64,000 nt of DNA from JAJNPS01 sp031378845 (GTDB lineage: Bacteria; Pseudomonadota; Alphaproteobacteria; Rhodobacterales; Rhodobacteraceae), in NCBI GenBank assembly GCA_031378845.1, contig JANNES010000020.1:393409-457408 (forward strand), given 5' to 3'. A program made the position numbers and the translations under genes. The notes below the pieces were generated by a model that ran no database searches, was not told the origin of the DNA, and worked only from the letters and a program-made list of their open reading frames with translations. Position 1 is the first letter of the stretch; each line of letters opens with the position of its first letter. Of the stretch, positions 1-9,157 are shown in pieces.

Positions 1-1190
1 GTGGCCACGACCCCCATCAGGCGTGGGTCAAAGGGCTTGGGGATCAGATAGTCGGCCCCGAAAGCGAGCGTCTCGCTGCGATAGGCAGCGGCGGCCTCGG
101 CGCTGGTCGTCGCGCGCGCAAGGGCCGCGATGCCCTCGATGCAGGCGACTTCCATGGCCTTGTTGATCTCGGTCGCGCCCACATCGAGTGCCCCGCGAAA
201 GATGAAGGGGAAACACAGCACGTTATTGACTTGATTGGGAAAATCGGATCGTCCCGTGGCGATGATGGCCCCCGGGGCCACGCTGCGCACGTCTTCGGGC
301 AGGATTTCCGGGGTGGGATTGGCCAGCGCAAAGATGATCGGGTCGGGGGCCATGGCTGCCACCATCTGCGGCGTCAGAACCCCCGGTCCCGACAGGCCAA
401 GGAACATATCTGCGCCGTCGATCACATCGGCCAGAGAGGCGGCGACGGTGCCTTGGGCAAAGGCTGCCTTTTGCGGCGTCATCTGCGCGCTGCGGCCGTG
501 ATAGACCAGCCCCTCAAGGTCACACAGCCAGACATGCTGGCGCTGCACCCCAAGCTTGACCAGCATTTCGAGGCAGGCAATCCCGGCTGCGCCGCCACCG
601 GTCGAGACCACCTTGATTGCCGCAAAGTCCTTGCCGGTTACGATCAGCGCATTGGTCGCGGCTGCTCCCACAACGATTGCGGTGCCGTGCTGGTCGTCAT
701 GAAAGACCGGGATGCGCATCCGTTCGCGACAAAGTTGTTCAACGATGAAACAATCTGGCGCCTTGATGTCCTCAAGATTGATCGCCCCGAATGTGGGTTC
801 CAGCGCGCAGACAATGTCGGCCAGCTTGACCGGGTCCGGCTCGTTCAGTTCAATGTCGAAACAGTCGATATTGGCGAATTTCTTGAAGAGCACAGCTTTG
901 CCCTCCATCACCGGCTTGGAGGCCAAAGCGCCAATGTTTCCAAGGCCAAGGACGGCAGTGCCGTTGGTCACGACACCGACAAGGTTGCTGCGGGTCGTAT
1001 AGCGGGCAGCAGCGGTGGGATCAGCCTTGATCTCGAGGCAGGCCTCGGCCACACCCGGCGAATAGGCCCGCGCAAGGTCGCTGCCGTTCGACAAAGGCTT
1101 GGTCGCGCGGATCTCCAGCTTTCCGGGCTTGGGAAATTCGTGGTAGTCCAAGGCCGCCTGGCGTGCTGCATCCTGACGCTGATCCGACAT
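1..1190 (-). CDS. maeB: NADP-dependent malic enzyme, C-terminus cut by window edge
   Basis: It decarboxylates malate to pyruvate, linking the TCA cycle to NADPH supply. The visible 396 residues begin MSDQRQDAARQAAL and carry the malic enzyme N-terminal domain (YSPGVAEAC, GDxT-like region, DIKAP), the FHDDQHGTA active-site block and the NAD-binding Rossmann segment. AGGAGAG lies just upstream of the ATG and supports this start. No stop is reached before base 1. Alphaproteobacterial enzymes of this type usually continue into a phosphotransacetylase-like domain of about 350 residues, which would lie outside the window (inference). It is transcribed divergently from the nucleoside operon. Confidence 0.93.
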   Translation of the reverse strand, partial: MSDQRQDAARQAALDYHEFPKPGKLEIRATKPLSNGSDLARAYSPGVAEACLEIKADPTAAARYTTRSNLVGVVTNGTAVLGLGNIGALASKPVMEGKAVLFKKFANIDCFDIELNEPDPVKLADIVCALEPTFGAINLEDIKAPDCFIVEQLCRERMRIPVFHDDQHGTAIVVGAAATNALIVTGKDFAAIKVVSTGGGAAGIACLEMLVKLGVQRQHVWLCDLEGLVYHGRSAQMTPQKAAFAQGTVAASLADVIDGADMFLGLSGPGVLTPQMVAAMAPDPIIFALANPTPEILPEDVRSVAPGAIIATGRSDFPNQVNNVLCFPFIFRGALDVGATEINKAMEVACIEGIAALARATTSAEAAAAYRSETLAFGADYLIPKPFDPRLMGVVA

Positions 1191-1457
1191 GGATGTCTCT
1201 CTCCTAAAAGTAGTTTAGCCTTGAACTGGTTTCTTTCGCGCCACAACTGCGCCGATAATGGCGGCGTATCGGCAGGGTGCCAGAGTGCCCAGTTGATCAT
1301 TCGGTTGGGGTCACGGCAAGCACCAACACGCCCGGATGCAGATCGCAGGATGCGCGGTCCGGCGGTTTCGCTGCAAAGGCCAGGTTTTCGTTCCCTTGCA
1401 TAAAGGGCGCGGCTTGCCCAATGTCTTTGCTTGGACAACTGGAACGATGGGGATGTC

Positions 1458-1850
1458 ATGATGCTCTTGTCTGCTGCGACAACCGTGCGCGAGAACGCCT
1501 ACGCGCCCTATTCCAGGTTCAAGGTCGGTGCCGCCTTGCGCAGCACCACCGGGCAGATCTTTGTCGGTTGCAACGTCGAGAATGCCGCCTATCCAGAAGG
1601 CACCTGCGCCGAAGCCGGCGCGATTGCGGCGATGATTGCGGCGGGACAAACCCGCATCGCCGAGATCCTCGTGATCGCCGATTGCCCAAGCCCGGTCCCT
1701 CCTTGCGGCGGCTGCCGTCAAAAGATCGCGGAGTTCGCCGGCCCCGAGGTCGTGGTGACGCTGGCCACGACCGATGGCAAAAGCAAATCCATGACGGTGG
1801 GGGACCTGCTGCCGGGCGTCTTCACCGCCGCGCATATGGACCGTGACTGA
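1458..1850 (+). CDS. cdd: Cytidine deaminase
   Basis: It deaminates cytidine and deoxycytidine to uridine and deoxyuridine. The 130-residue length fits the homotetrameric class. Substrate-binding YAPYSRF and GCNVENAAYPEG are present. The zinc site is C50-A-E52 plus C83 and C86 of PCGGC, with E52 as the proton shuttle. I chose the ATG at 1458, which has GGGGA upstream and gives the usual family length. An in-frame TTG at 1431 would add nine residues but lacks a clear ribosome site. The stop overlaps the deoA start, so this is the first gene of a salvage operon. Confidence 0.93.
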   Translation: MMLLSAATTVRENAYAPYSRFKVGAALRSTTGQIFVGCNVENAAYPEGTCAEAGAIAAMIAAGQTRIAEILVIADCPSPVPPCGGCRQKIAEFAGPEVVVTLATTDGKSKSMTVGDLLPGVFTAAHMDRD

Positions 1851-3157
1851 TGGATGCCCGCAGCGTCATCACCAAGCTGCGCGACGGCACCACGCCGAGT
1901 GATGCCGAAATCGGCTGGTTCGCGGCAGGCCTTGCCTCGGGTGAGGTAACGGATGCCCAGGCCGGGGCCTTTGCCATGGCGGTGGTTCTGCGCGGCCTGA
2001 CGGATGCGGGCCGGGTCGCGCTGACGCGGGCGATGCGCGATTCCGGTGAAGTCCTGCGCTGGGATCTGCCCGGCCCGTTGGTCGACAAACATTCCACCGG
2101 CGGGATCGGCGACTGCATCTCGCTGCTGCTGGCGCCCGCGCTGGCCGCCTGCGGGGCCTATGTGCCCATGATTTCGGGGCGTGGGCTGGGTCATACCGGC
2201 GGCACGCTTGACAAGCTGGAGGCCATTCCCGGATTTCGCACCGGTCTGACGAAAGATCAGTTTCGCCGGCAGATGAGCGATGTCGGCTGCGCCATTGTAT
2301 CGGCCAGCGCCGAGATCGCGCCGGCGGACCGCAGGCTTTATGCCATTCGCGATGTCACGGGCACGGTGGAATCCATCGACCTGATTACCGCGTCGATCCT
2401 GTCGAAAAAGCTGTCAGCGGGGCTGGAGGCTTTGGTGCTGGACGTCAAGGTGGGCTCCGGCGCGTTCATGAAAACCATGAAGGACGCCGAGGCCTTGGCC
2501 CGCGCCCTGGTGTCGACCGCACAAGGGGCGGGCTGCATGACGACGGCGCTGATCACCGATATGAGCCAGCCTCTGGCCACGGCTGCAGGCAATGCGCTGG
2601 AGGTGATCGAGGTGATGGAGACGCTGACCGGGACATCCGTAAACGTGGCCCTGTGGGACCTGACCGTGCGGCTGGGTGGCGAGGCGCTGGCCCTCGCAGG
2701 GATTGCTGCGGATGCCGCCGATGGGGGGGGGCGGATCGAACAAGCGCTGGAATCCGGGGCGGCGGTCGAGTGTTTTGGGCGCATGGTGACGGCCCAGGGC
2801 GGCCCTGCCGATTTCACCGAGCGCTGGCCGGACAGGCTCCCCTCGGCTGCTGTGATCCGCGAAGTGCCGAGCCCCTTGGACGGGTTTGTCACGGCGATTG
2901 ATGGCGAGGCTTTGGGCCACGCTGTGGTGCATCTCGGCGGCGGGCGGCTGAAAGGGGGCGACAAGCTCAACCTTTCGGTGGGGCTTTCGGACTTGGCGGG
3001 ATTGGGCGAAGAGGTCCAAAAGGGCGTGCCGCTGGCGATGATCCATGCAGCGACCGAGGCGCAGGCCGATGCAGCCGTCGCGGCGGTGCAGGCGGCGTAC
3101 CGGTTTGCAGACATCGCCGAAGACGAGCCGCCGCTGGTTCACATGAGGATCGCCTGA
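1850..3157 (+). CDS. deoA: Thymidine phosphorylase
   Basis: It phosphorolyses thymidine and deoxyuridine to the base plus deoxyribose-1-phosphate. The 435 residues show the phosphate-binding KHSTGGIGD, the family signature SGRGLGHTGGTLDKLE and the VKVGSGAFMK block. The three-domain length matches DeoA rather than the shorter AMP phosphorylases. The ATG overlaps the cdd stop (TGATG) and its own TGA overlaps the deoB start, indicating translational coupling. Its product is the substrate of the next gene. Confidence 0.95.
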   Translation: MDARSVITKLRDGTTPSDAEIGWFAAGLASGEVTDAQAGAFAMAVVLRGLTDAGRVALTRAMRDSGEVLRWDLPGPLVDKHSTGGIGDCISLLLAPALAACGAYVPMISGRGLGHTGGTLDKLEAIPGFRTGLTKDQFRRQMSDVGCAIVSASAEIAPADRRLYAIRDVTGTVESIDLITASILSKKLSAGLEALVLDVKVGSGAFMKTMKDAEALARALVSTAQGAGCMTTALITDMSQPLATAAGNALEVIEVMETLTGTSVNVALWDLTVRLGGEALALAGIAADAADGGGRIEQALESGAAVECFGRMVTAQGGPADFTERWPDRLPSAAVIREVPSPLDGFVTAIDGEALGHAVVHLGGGRLKGGDKLNLSVGLSDLAGLGEEVQKGVPLAMIHAATEAQADAAVAAVQAAYRFADIAEDEPPLVHMRIA

Positions 3158-4350
3158 TGCCACGGGCGTTTCTTGTGGTGATGGATTCCGTCGGCTGCGG
3201 TGGGGCGCCGGATGCCGAGGCTTTCGGCGATGCAGGGTCCAATACACTGGGCCATATCGCGGCGGCATGTGCCGCGGGACGGGCAGAGGCCGGACGGTCA
3301 GGGCCCTTGGCGATGCCGCATCTGGACGCGCTGGGACTATCGGCGGCCGTCCGGTTGGCGTCGGGTGCAGCAATGCCGGGCGTGCTGCACCCAAAAGGAC
3401 GCTGGGGCGCGGCGACCGAGGTCAGCCAAGGCAAAGACACGCCGTCAGGTCATTGGGAGCTGGCAGGGGTGCCGGTGCCATGGGACTGGACCTATTTCCC
3501 CGACACCGTTCCGGCCTTTTCCGATGACCTCGTCGCGCGGGTCTGCAAACTTGCGGGGACCGAGGGCATCCTTGGAAATTGCCATGCCTCGGGTATGCCG
3601 ATCATCGCTGAGCATTTCGCGGCGCATCTGAAGACGGGTTGGCCGATCTGCTACACCTCGGCGGACTCGGTATTCCAGATTGCGGCCCACGAAGACTCCT
3701 TCGGGCTAGAACGTCTGCTGAAGCTTTGTGCCGACCTCGCCCCGCATCTGCACGCGATGAAGGTAGGGCGGGTGATCGCGCGGCCCTTTGTCGGGACGCC
3801 AGACAACTTTTACCGCACCTCAAACCGGCATGACTATGCGATAGCCCCCCCCGCGCCGACGCTGCTCGACTGGCTGGCCGAGGCTGGGCGCGAGACCCAT
3901 GCCGTCGGCAAAATCGGCGACATTTTCTCGATGCGCGGGATCGGCGCGCTGCACAAGGGCAAGTCCGACGCGGACCTGTTTGATCATCTGGACCGGTTGG
4001 GCGTGGAGGCGGCTGACGGTTCCCTGACCTTTGCGAACTTTGTCGAATTTGACAGCCTTTATGGCCATCCGCGCGATGTGGCTGGGTATGCGCGCGCACT
4101 GGAATGGTTTGACGCGCGGGCCGGCGCGTTCCTGTCACGCGTGCGGCGCGGGGATCTGGTGATCTTCACTGCCGATCATGGCAATGACCCCACGTGGCGC
4201 GGCACCGAACATACGCGCGAGCGGGTGCCGGTGATCTGCGCCGGGGTTGGGACCGGGGCCTTGGGACATGTGGGCTTTGTGGATGTTGCCGCCTCGGTGG
4301 CGGCGCATCTGGGTGTCTTGTCGCGCGGGCCGGGGCGCAGTTTCTTATGA
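3157..4350 (+). CDS. deoB: Phosphopentomutase
   Basis: It interconverts (deoxy)ribose-1-phosphate and (deoxy)ribose-5-phosphate. The 397 residues belong to the alkaline-phosphatase superfamily: metal ligands in VVMDSVGCG with SNTLGHIA near the N-terminus, GKDTPSGHWE, and the late FTADHGNDPTW with GTEHTRERVPV. It is fourth-frame coupled on both sides, with its start in the deoA stop and its last codons overlapping the adenosine deaminase ATG. With deoA it channels deoxynucleosides into the pentose phosphate pool. Confidence 0.95.
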   Translation: MPRAFLVVMDSVGCGGAPDAEAFGDAGSNTLGHIAAACAAGRAEAGRSGPLAMPHLDALGLSAAVRLASGAAMPGVLHPKGRWGAATEVSQGKDTPSGHWELAGVPVPWDWTYFPDTVPAFSDDLVARVCKLAGTEGILGNCHASGMPIIAEHFAAHLKTGWPICYTSADSVFQIAAHEDSFGLERLLKLCADLAPHLHAMKVGRVIARPFVGTPDNFYRTSNRHDYAIAPPAPTLLDWLAEAGRETHAVGKIGDIFSMRGIGALHKGKSDADLFDHLDRLGVEAADGSLTFANFVEFDSLYGHPRDVAGYARALEWFDARAGAFLSRVRRGDLVIFTADHGNDPTWRGTEHTRERVPVICAGVGTGALGHVGFVDVAASVAAHLGVLSRGPGRSFL

Positions 4351-5330
4351 CCGTCAAGGACCTGCCAAAGGTCGAGTTGCACCTGCATCTGGAAGGTGCG
4401 GCCCCGCCTGCCTTCATCCGGGGTTTGGCGCGGCAAAAGAAAATCGACCTGTCGGGGATCTTCGACGACGCAGGCAATTACAAATACCGGGATTTCTGGG
4501 ATTTCATCAAGGTCTACGAGGCCGCGACCGCGGCATTGAAGACGCCTGAGGATTACGCGCGTCTGACATTGGCGGTGCTGGAGGAAAGTGCCGCCAGCGG
4601 CGTGGTCTATTGCGAGACGTTCCTTTCGCCCGACTTCTGCGGCGGGCGCGATTTGGGCGCGTGGCGCGAGTATTCCCAAGCGATCCACGAGGCGGCGCTT
4701 CGGGCCGAACGCGACATGGGCATCGTGCTACGCGGCATCATCACCTGCATCCGCCATTTCGGCCCCGACAAAGCACGGCAGACGGCGCGCTGTGCAGCCG
4801 AAACGGCGGGCGACTGGATTGTCGGCTTTGGCATCGCGGGGGACGAAAAGATCGGTCAACCCAAGGATTTCCGCTGGTCATTCGACATGGCACGGGAGGC
4901 TGGTTTGCGCCTGACCGCCCATGCCGGCGAATGGGGTGGGCCGGAGTCGGTTCGCGCGGCCTTGCGCGATCTTGCGGTGGAGCGGATCGGTCACGGGGTG
5001 CGCGCCATCGAAGATCTGGCGCTGGTTGATGAGCTTGCCGAAAAGGGCGTGGTGCTGGAATGCTGCCCCGGCTCCAACGTCGCCTTGGGCATCTACCGCG
5101 ACGTTCGCGCCCACCCCATCGGCGAGTTGCACCATCGTGGCGTCAAGGTCACCATCTCGACCGACGACCCGCCCTTTTTCCAGACCACGATGGTGCGGGA
5201 ATATCAGATGCTGCACGACGCTTTTGACTGGGATGACGGCGTCTTTCGCCAGATCGCCCGCACCTCGCTTGACGCCGCCTTTTGCGATACCGATACAAAG
5301 GCGCGAATTGCGAAACTTCTGGAGGCCTGA
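4347..5330 (+). CDS. add: Adenosine deaminase
   Basis: It converts (deoxy)adenosine to (deoxy)inosine using catalytic zinc. The 327-residue protein has the N-terminal metal pair H12-x-H14 in KVELHLHLEG, the HAGE motif, ERIGHGVR, and STDDP near the C-terminus carrying the ligand Asp. The ATG at 4347 forms a four-base ATGA overlap with deoB and places HLHLEG at the usual distance from the start, so longer readings are not needed. It sits fourth in the salvage operon. Adenine deaminase-like paralogues share the fold, so the exact purine substrate is inferred. Confidence 0.9.
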   Translation: MTVKDLPKVELHLHLEGAAPPAFIRGLARQKKIDLSGIFDDAGNYKYRDFWDFIKVYEAATAALKTPEDYARLTLAVLEESAASGVVYCETFLSPDFCGGRDLGAWREYSQAIHEAALRAERDMGIVLRGIITCIRHFGPDKARQTARCAAETAGDWIVGFGIAGDEKIGQPKDFRWSFDMAREAGLRLTAHAGEWGGPESVRAALRDLAVERIGHGVRAIEDLALVDELAEKGVVLECCPGSNVALGIYRDVRAHPIGELHHRGVKVTISTDDPPFFQTTMVREYQMLHDAFDWDDGVFRQIARTSLDAAFCDTDTKARIAKLLEA

Positions 5331-5963
5331 ATGCTGGACCATCTGACTGTCGTGTCGCACCCGCTCGTCCAGCACAAGCTGACGCTGATGCGCCAAAAAG
5401 ATACCTCCACCGCGTCTTTTCGCAAGCTTTTGCGCGAGATCAGCCTGCTGCTGGCCTATGAAGTCACGCGCGAACTGCCGATGACGACCAAGCGCATCGA
5501 AACCCCGCTGGAGCCGATGGACGCGCCCACCATCGACGGCAAGAAGCTGGCGCTGGTGTCGATCCTGCGGGCGGGCAATGGCCTGCTCGACGGGATTCTG
5601 GAGCTGGTTCCGGCAGCGCGGGTGGGCTTCGTGGGCCTCTACCGCGACCCCGAAACGCTGCAACCGGTGCAATACTATTGCAAACTGCCCGACCGGCTGG
5701 ACGAACGGCTGTCGATCATCGTGGATCCGATGCTGGCGACAGGAAATTCATCGGTGGCGGCGGTCAGTTTGTTGAAAAAGTCAGGCGCGACCAATATCCG
5801 GTTCCTGTGTTTGCTGGCCGCACCCGAGGGAATCGCCCGGATGAAAGAGGCGCATCCCGACGTGCCGATTGTCACAGCTGCAGTCGACAGCCACTTGAAT
5901 GACCACGGGTATATCGTTCCGGGCCTCGGGGACGCCGGAGATCGCATGTTTGGGACCAAATAG
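5331..5963 (+). CDS. upp: Uracil phosphoribosyltransferase
   Basis: It condenses uracil with PRPP to UMP, recovering the base released by the upstream phosphorolysis step. The 210 residues match the family length. SILRAGNGLLDG, YRDPETLQPVQYY and the PRPP loop IIVDPMLATGNS are visible, as is the C-terminal uracil-binding segment GYIVPGLGDAGDR. The ATG follows the add stop with no gap. This is the last clear member of the operon. Confidence 0.96.
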   Translation: MLDHLTVVSHPLVQHKLTLMRQKDTSTASFRKLLREISLLLAYEVTRELPMTTKRIETPLEPMDAPTIDGKKLALVSILRAGNGLLDGILELVPAARVGFVGLYRDPETLQPVQYYCKLPDRLDERLSIIVDPMLATGNSSVAAVSLLKKSGATNIRFLCLLAAPEGIARMKEAHPDVPIVTAAVDSHLNDHGYIVPGLGDAGDRMFGTK

Positions 5964-6030
5964 GACGCTTCGGGCTTTGACTCAGCTGCAGCACTTCGTC
6001 ATCATCCCGCGGCGTGGTGCAGGGGTTTGG

Positions 6031-6999
6031 ATGTTTCGCAAGATTTTGGCAGCAGCATTCTTCGTGGCAATGGTCTCGACGGGCCTTGCCTTTGCACAGC
6101 CATCGTCATTTGCCGACCCCGCCGAACTGCCACCGGCGAGCTTCAAGGGGCAGCAATATGTTGACAGCCGGGGCTGTGTGTTCTTGCGGGCAGGCTTTGG
6201 CGGCAAGGTGACCTGGGTGCCCCGTGTGACCAGTGATCGCAAACAGATGTGCAGCGGACCGCTCCCGCCTGCCGACACCGTCGCCGCCATCATCGAGGCG
6301 CCCGTCGCCGAAGCTCCGCCTGTGGCAGTGGCAAAAGCAGCGCCGGCGCCGGCATCGAAAAAGACCGTCAGGAAGGTCGCTGCAGTTGCACCGCCGCCAC
6401 CGCCCGGCATGCGGATGGCCTGTCCCGCCAGCACACCCTATCTGGAACAGCTGCGCGGCCCGTCCGGCGACAGCAAGCTTTACTGCACGCGCGGAGATGG
6501 AACTGCCGATGGCGCGACCCTGCCGCGGCTCGTCGGCGCAGGCAAGGTTGTCGGACATATCTCGGGTGTCACGATCACGCCGCCAACCGATACCTTGCCG
6601 GTGGTTCCAAAAGGCTATGTGCGCGCCTGGAAGGATGACCGGCTGAACCCGTATCGGGCCAAGGGCACTGCGGAGGGTGAGGCCGCTCAGGACAAAGTCT
6701 GGACCCGCGAGGTCCCACTAAAGCCCCTAGCGGGGGCATCGACAACGCGAACCGTCAAGGCAGCGGCATCGGGAAGGATTCTGGTGCAGGTCGGCTCGTT
6801 TGCCGTGCCCGCCAACGCCGCCGGTGCCGAGGACCGCCTGAGCGCGATGGGCCTGCCGGTTGCCCGCTCCAAGACGCGGCTGAACGGCAAGGCGGTTCAG
6901 GTCGTCTATGCAGGCCCCTTTGCCACGGTCGCTGATGCGCAGGCCGGACTTTCAGCGGCGCGCCGCGCAGGGTTTGGCGACGCCTTTATCGTTCGCTGA
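6031..6999 (+). CDS. Secreted SPOR-domain protein
   Basis: The 322-residue protein begins with a signal peptide (MFRKILAAAFFVAM to AFAQ). An Ala/Pro-rich linker (about residues 85-135) includes a run of prolines. The C-terminal 75 residues form a SPOR domain (RILVQVGSFAV, GKAVQVVYAGPF, AAGLSAARRAGF), which binds denuded peptidoglycan glycan at division sites. Two Cys-containing segments, with about four cysteines in the middle, could form disulfides. I chose the ATG at 6031 because it gives a clean signal peptide. It is 67 bp downstream of upp and may read through from that operon. The precise role is unknown. Confidence 0.8.
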   Translation: MFRKILAAAFFVAMVSTGLAFAQPSSFADPAELPPASFKGQQYVDSRGCVFLRAGFGGKVTWVPRVTSDRKQMCSGPLPPADTVAAIIEAPVAEAPPVAVAKAAPAPASKKTVRKVAAVAPPPPPGMRMACPASTPYLEQLRGPSGDSKLYCTRGDGTADGATLPRLVGAGKVVGHISGVTITPPTDTLPVVPKGYVRAWKDDRLNPYRAKGTAEGEAAQDKVWTREVPLKPLAGASTTRTVKAAASGRILVQVGSFAVPANAAGAEDRLSAMGLPVARSKTRLNGKAVQVVYAGPFATVADAQAGLSAARRAGFGDAFIVR

Positions 7000-7008
7000 T
7001 CTGCAAAC

Positions 7009-8031
7009 TCAAAAGCCGCAGATCGCCTGCAGGCTTAGCCAATCCCCGTCCGACATCAGCGGCGCGGGCAGTGTTCCGGCCAGCGGATCAGCCGCGATCA
7101 GCCCCTCGCGGGCAGTCCCCTCGGGCAGAACCGCGCTGGCATAAGGGCCGACCGGGACGCCCGCCGCAGCCAACCGGGCCAAAAGCCGGTCGGCTGTCAG
7201 TGCGACGGGCGCGCGCGCCAGCAAAACCTCGCCATAGCCCGCAAGACTGCCCTCTGGCAGATCGCCCGACGTCAAGAGCCGGAACGTCGACACCAGTCCT
7301 GACTGATCGAGTATTTCGATCATCGGATCGGACTGTGCGGCGCGCTCGGCCTCGGCCAGAACCGCACCGGCAAAGGCCTCGGGTCCCTTGGCATCGGTCA
7401 AAAGTGCATTCGAGGCGAGGATCAACTGGCCCGGCAAATGTGAACCGGTCGATACCCCGTCGCGCAGCACATAGACAATGGGCGTGTCCTTGGGGCCAAA
7501 TAGCCGCTCGGACAGGGCCGCCAATGCCACGAGCCCGGGCTTTTCCGCGCAAGGCGCACCGGTCAGCCGGATCACGTCGTCCAGGGCCACTTGCCCGATT
7601 TCAGCCTGTTTGGCCGGCGGCAGGACCGAAGCAGTATGCGCCACCAAGGCTTGCGGCACCCAAAAGATGCCAAGACCCACAAGGGCCGCAGTTACACCTG
7701 CGACCAAGGCCCCGCGCAGTCGTCCGGGGCGCGGCACGGCCGCCGCAAGCGCCGCGCGCACTTTTTCCAACGCGGCGATCATGTCGGGGTCAGCCAGTTC
7801 CAGCGTCTCGCGCGAATCCGGGCCGGGGGTGTAGATCGCGGGCGATGTGCCGGGTGAGACGCGTGCCACCGCAGGCAGCGACCAATGGCTAAGCGCCACG
7901 TCGGTGCGCGGGTCCGACAGGATCAGTGTCGCCTCGCCCAGATGCACAAGCACCTCGCGCCGCTGATCCAACGGATCATCGCGCCATAGCCCCGAACTCT
8001 CCAGCCGCGTGTATTTTGTCAGCGCCGTCAT
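7009..8031 (-). CDS. Membrane protein resembling an inactive M48 peptidase
   Basis: The 340-residue protein has a cytosolic N-terminal region of about 100 residues, one hydrophobic segment (GALVAGVTAALVGLGIFWV, about 105-130), and a C-terminal domain that reads like an M48 zinc peptidase core: PIVYVLRDG, QLILASNALL, then AGAVLAEAERA. In active M48 enzymes that last helix is VLAHEIGH, so all three metal or catalytic residues appear replaced. I infer a pseudoenzyme. The match is by eye and function is unknown. It converges on the SPOR gene with only 9 bp between stops; a small GATCTGC/GCAGATC inverted repeat spans the junction. Confidence 0.7.
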   Translation of the reverse strand: MTALTKYTRLESSGLWRDDPLDQRREVLVHLGEATLILSDPRTDVALSHWSLPAVARVSPGTSPAIYTPGPDSRETLELADPDMIAALEKVRAALAAAVPRPGRLRGALVAGVTAALVGLGIFWVPQALVAHTASVLPPAKQAEIGQVALDDVIRLTGAPCAEKPGLVALAALSERLFGPKDTPIVYVLRDGVSTGSHLPGQLILASNALLTDAKGPEAFAGAVLAEAERAAQSDPMIEILDQSGLVSTFRLLTSGDLPEGSLAGYGEVLLARAPVALTADRLLARLAAAGVPVGPYASAVLPEGTAREGLIAADPLAGTLPAPLMSDGDWLSLQAICGF

Positions 8032-8182
8032 GGGCGGATATGTCTCTGTCCTGTTTGGCCGCGATCTTAACCGCTTGGCGAAGGGGCCACAATCGTCTGT
8101 CCGGACGGCATGGCGGACGCAGATGGCTTCCCGATGTCGTTTTCTGGCAGGCGAATGGCGTGCAGGCGGGGCTCAGTCAGCC

Positions 8183-9157
8183 ATGACAAATCTGATCCGA
8201 ACTTCGGCTGCAAAACCTGATCGCACGGGGCAGGCGGCGCTATTGATCGCAGGCTATGCCGTCGTGATCGGTTTTACCGACAACTATGTCCGCGTGATCG
8301 CCGCCGAGGCGGGGCTTTGGCAGTTCCATGCGACCCGCAGCCTGATGGCGGCGGTTTTGTTGGCGTTGGCGGTGCCCGTTTTCGGCTTGCGCCTGCGGCC
8401 GGTGCGCTGGTGGGCAGTGGTGGGCCGGTCTCTGCTGCATGGGCTCGCAATGCTGATTTATTTCGGCGCGCTGGCGTTTCTTCCGGTTGCCATCGTCGCC
8501 GCGGGGCTTTTCACAGCACCGATTTTCGTCCTTTTGATCCAGCGGTTTGCCTATGGGCAGCGGGTCGGCGCGGTGCAGGTCTTGGCCGTTGCGGTTGGGT
8601 TCTTGGGGGTGGTGCTGGTCCTTGGTCCCGAGGCGATGGCGGATGCGTCGCTGGCCGCCGTGCTGCCGGTTCTGGCCGGGGCGATGTATGCCTTGGGCAA
8701 CGTCGCCACCCGCGCCTGGTGCGCCGAAGAAAGTGCCGACACCTTGCTTGCGGGCTTCTTTGTCGTGCTCGGCCTGTTCGGGGTCGTTGGCATGCTGGTC
8801 TTGATGATCCTGCCGCTGGCGGTGCCGGAAGGGGCGGCAGGCTTTCTGCAACGCGGCCTGGTCTGGCCGTCTTGGACATTTCTTTTCTGGACTTTCGTGC
8901 AGGCGGCAGGGTCGCTGGTTGCCATCGGCATGATGGTCCGGGCCTATCAGATGACAGATGCCGGCCGCGCCTCGGTCATGGAATATGTGATCCTGCCGGC
9001 GTCGGCCTTCTGGGGCTGGATGCTGTGGGGGCAAAGCCTTGCACCTCTGGCGGTGCTTGGCATGGCGATGATCGTCGCGGCAGGGATGCTGATTGTCACG
9101 CGGGCCCCTGCGTCGCGTCCCCCATCGCCGCGCGCCAGTGGCGACGACAGAGGCTGA
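8183..9157 (+). CDS. EamA/DMT-family transporter
   Basis: This 324-residue inner-membrane protein of the drug/metabolite transporter superfamily has about ten hydrophobic segments arranged as two EamA repeats. The first covers roughly residues 20-140 (GYAVVIGFTDNYVRV, LIYFGALAFLPVAIVAAGL). The second covers roughly 160-300 (AGAMYALGNVATRAW, VMEYVILPASAFWGW). The start at 8183 (MTNLIRTSA) removes a long unlikely extension. The substrate cannot be deduced. Its 3' end overlaps the convergent thymidine kinase gene by 62 bp. Confidence 0.85.
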   Translation: MTNLIRTSAAKPDRTGQAALLIAGYAVVIGFTDNYVRVIAAEAGLWQFHATRSLMAAVLLALAVPVFGLRLRPVRWWAVVGRSLLHGLAMLIYFGALAFLPVAIVAAGLFTAPIFVLLIQRFAYGQRVGAVQVLAVAVGFLGVVLVLGPEAMADASLAAVLPVLAGAMYALGNVATRAWCAEESADTLLAGFFVVLGLFGVVGMLVLMILPLAVPEGAAGFLQRGLVWPSWTFLFWTFVQAAGSLVAIGMMVRAYQMTDAGRASVMEYVILPASAFWGWMLWGQSLAPLAVLGMAMIVAAGMLIVTRAPASRPPSPRASGDDRG

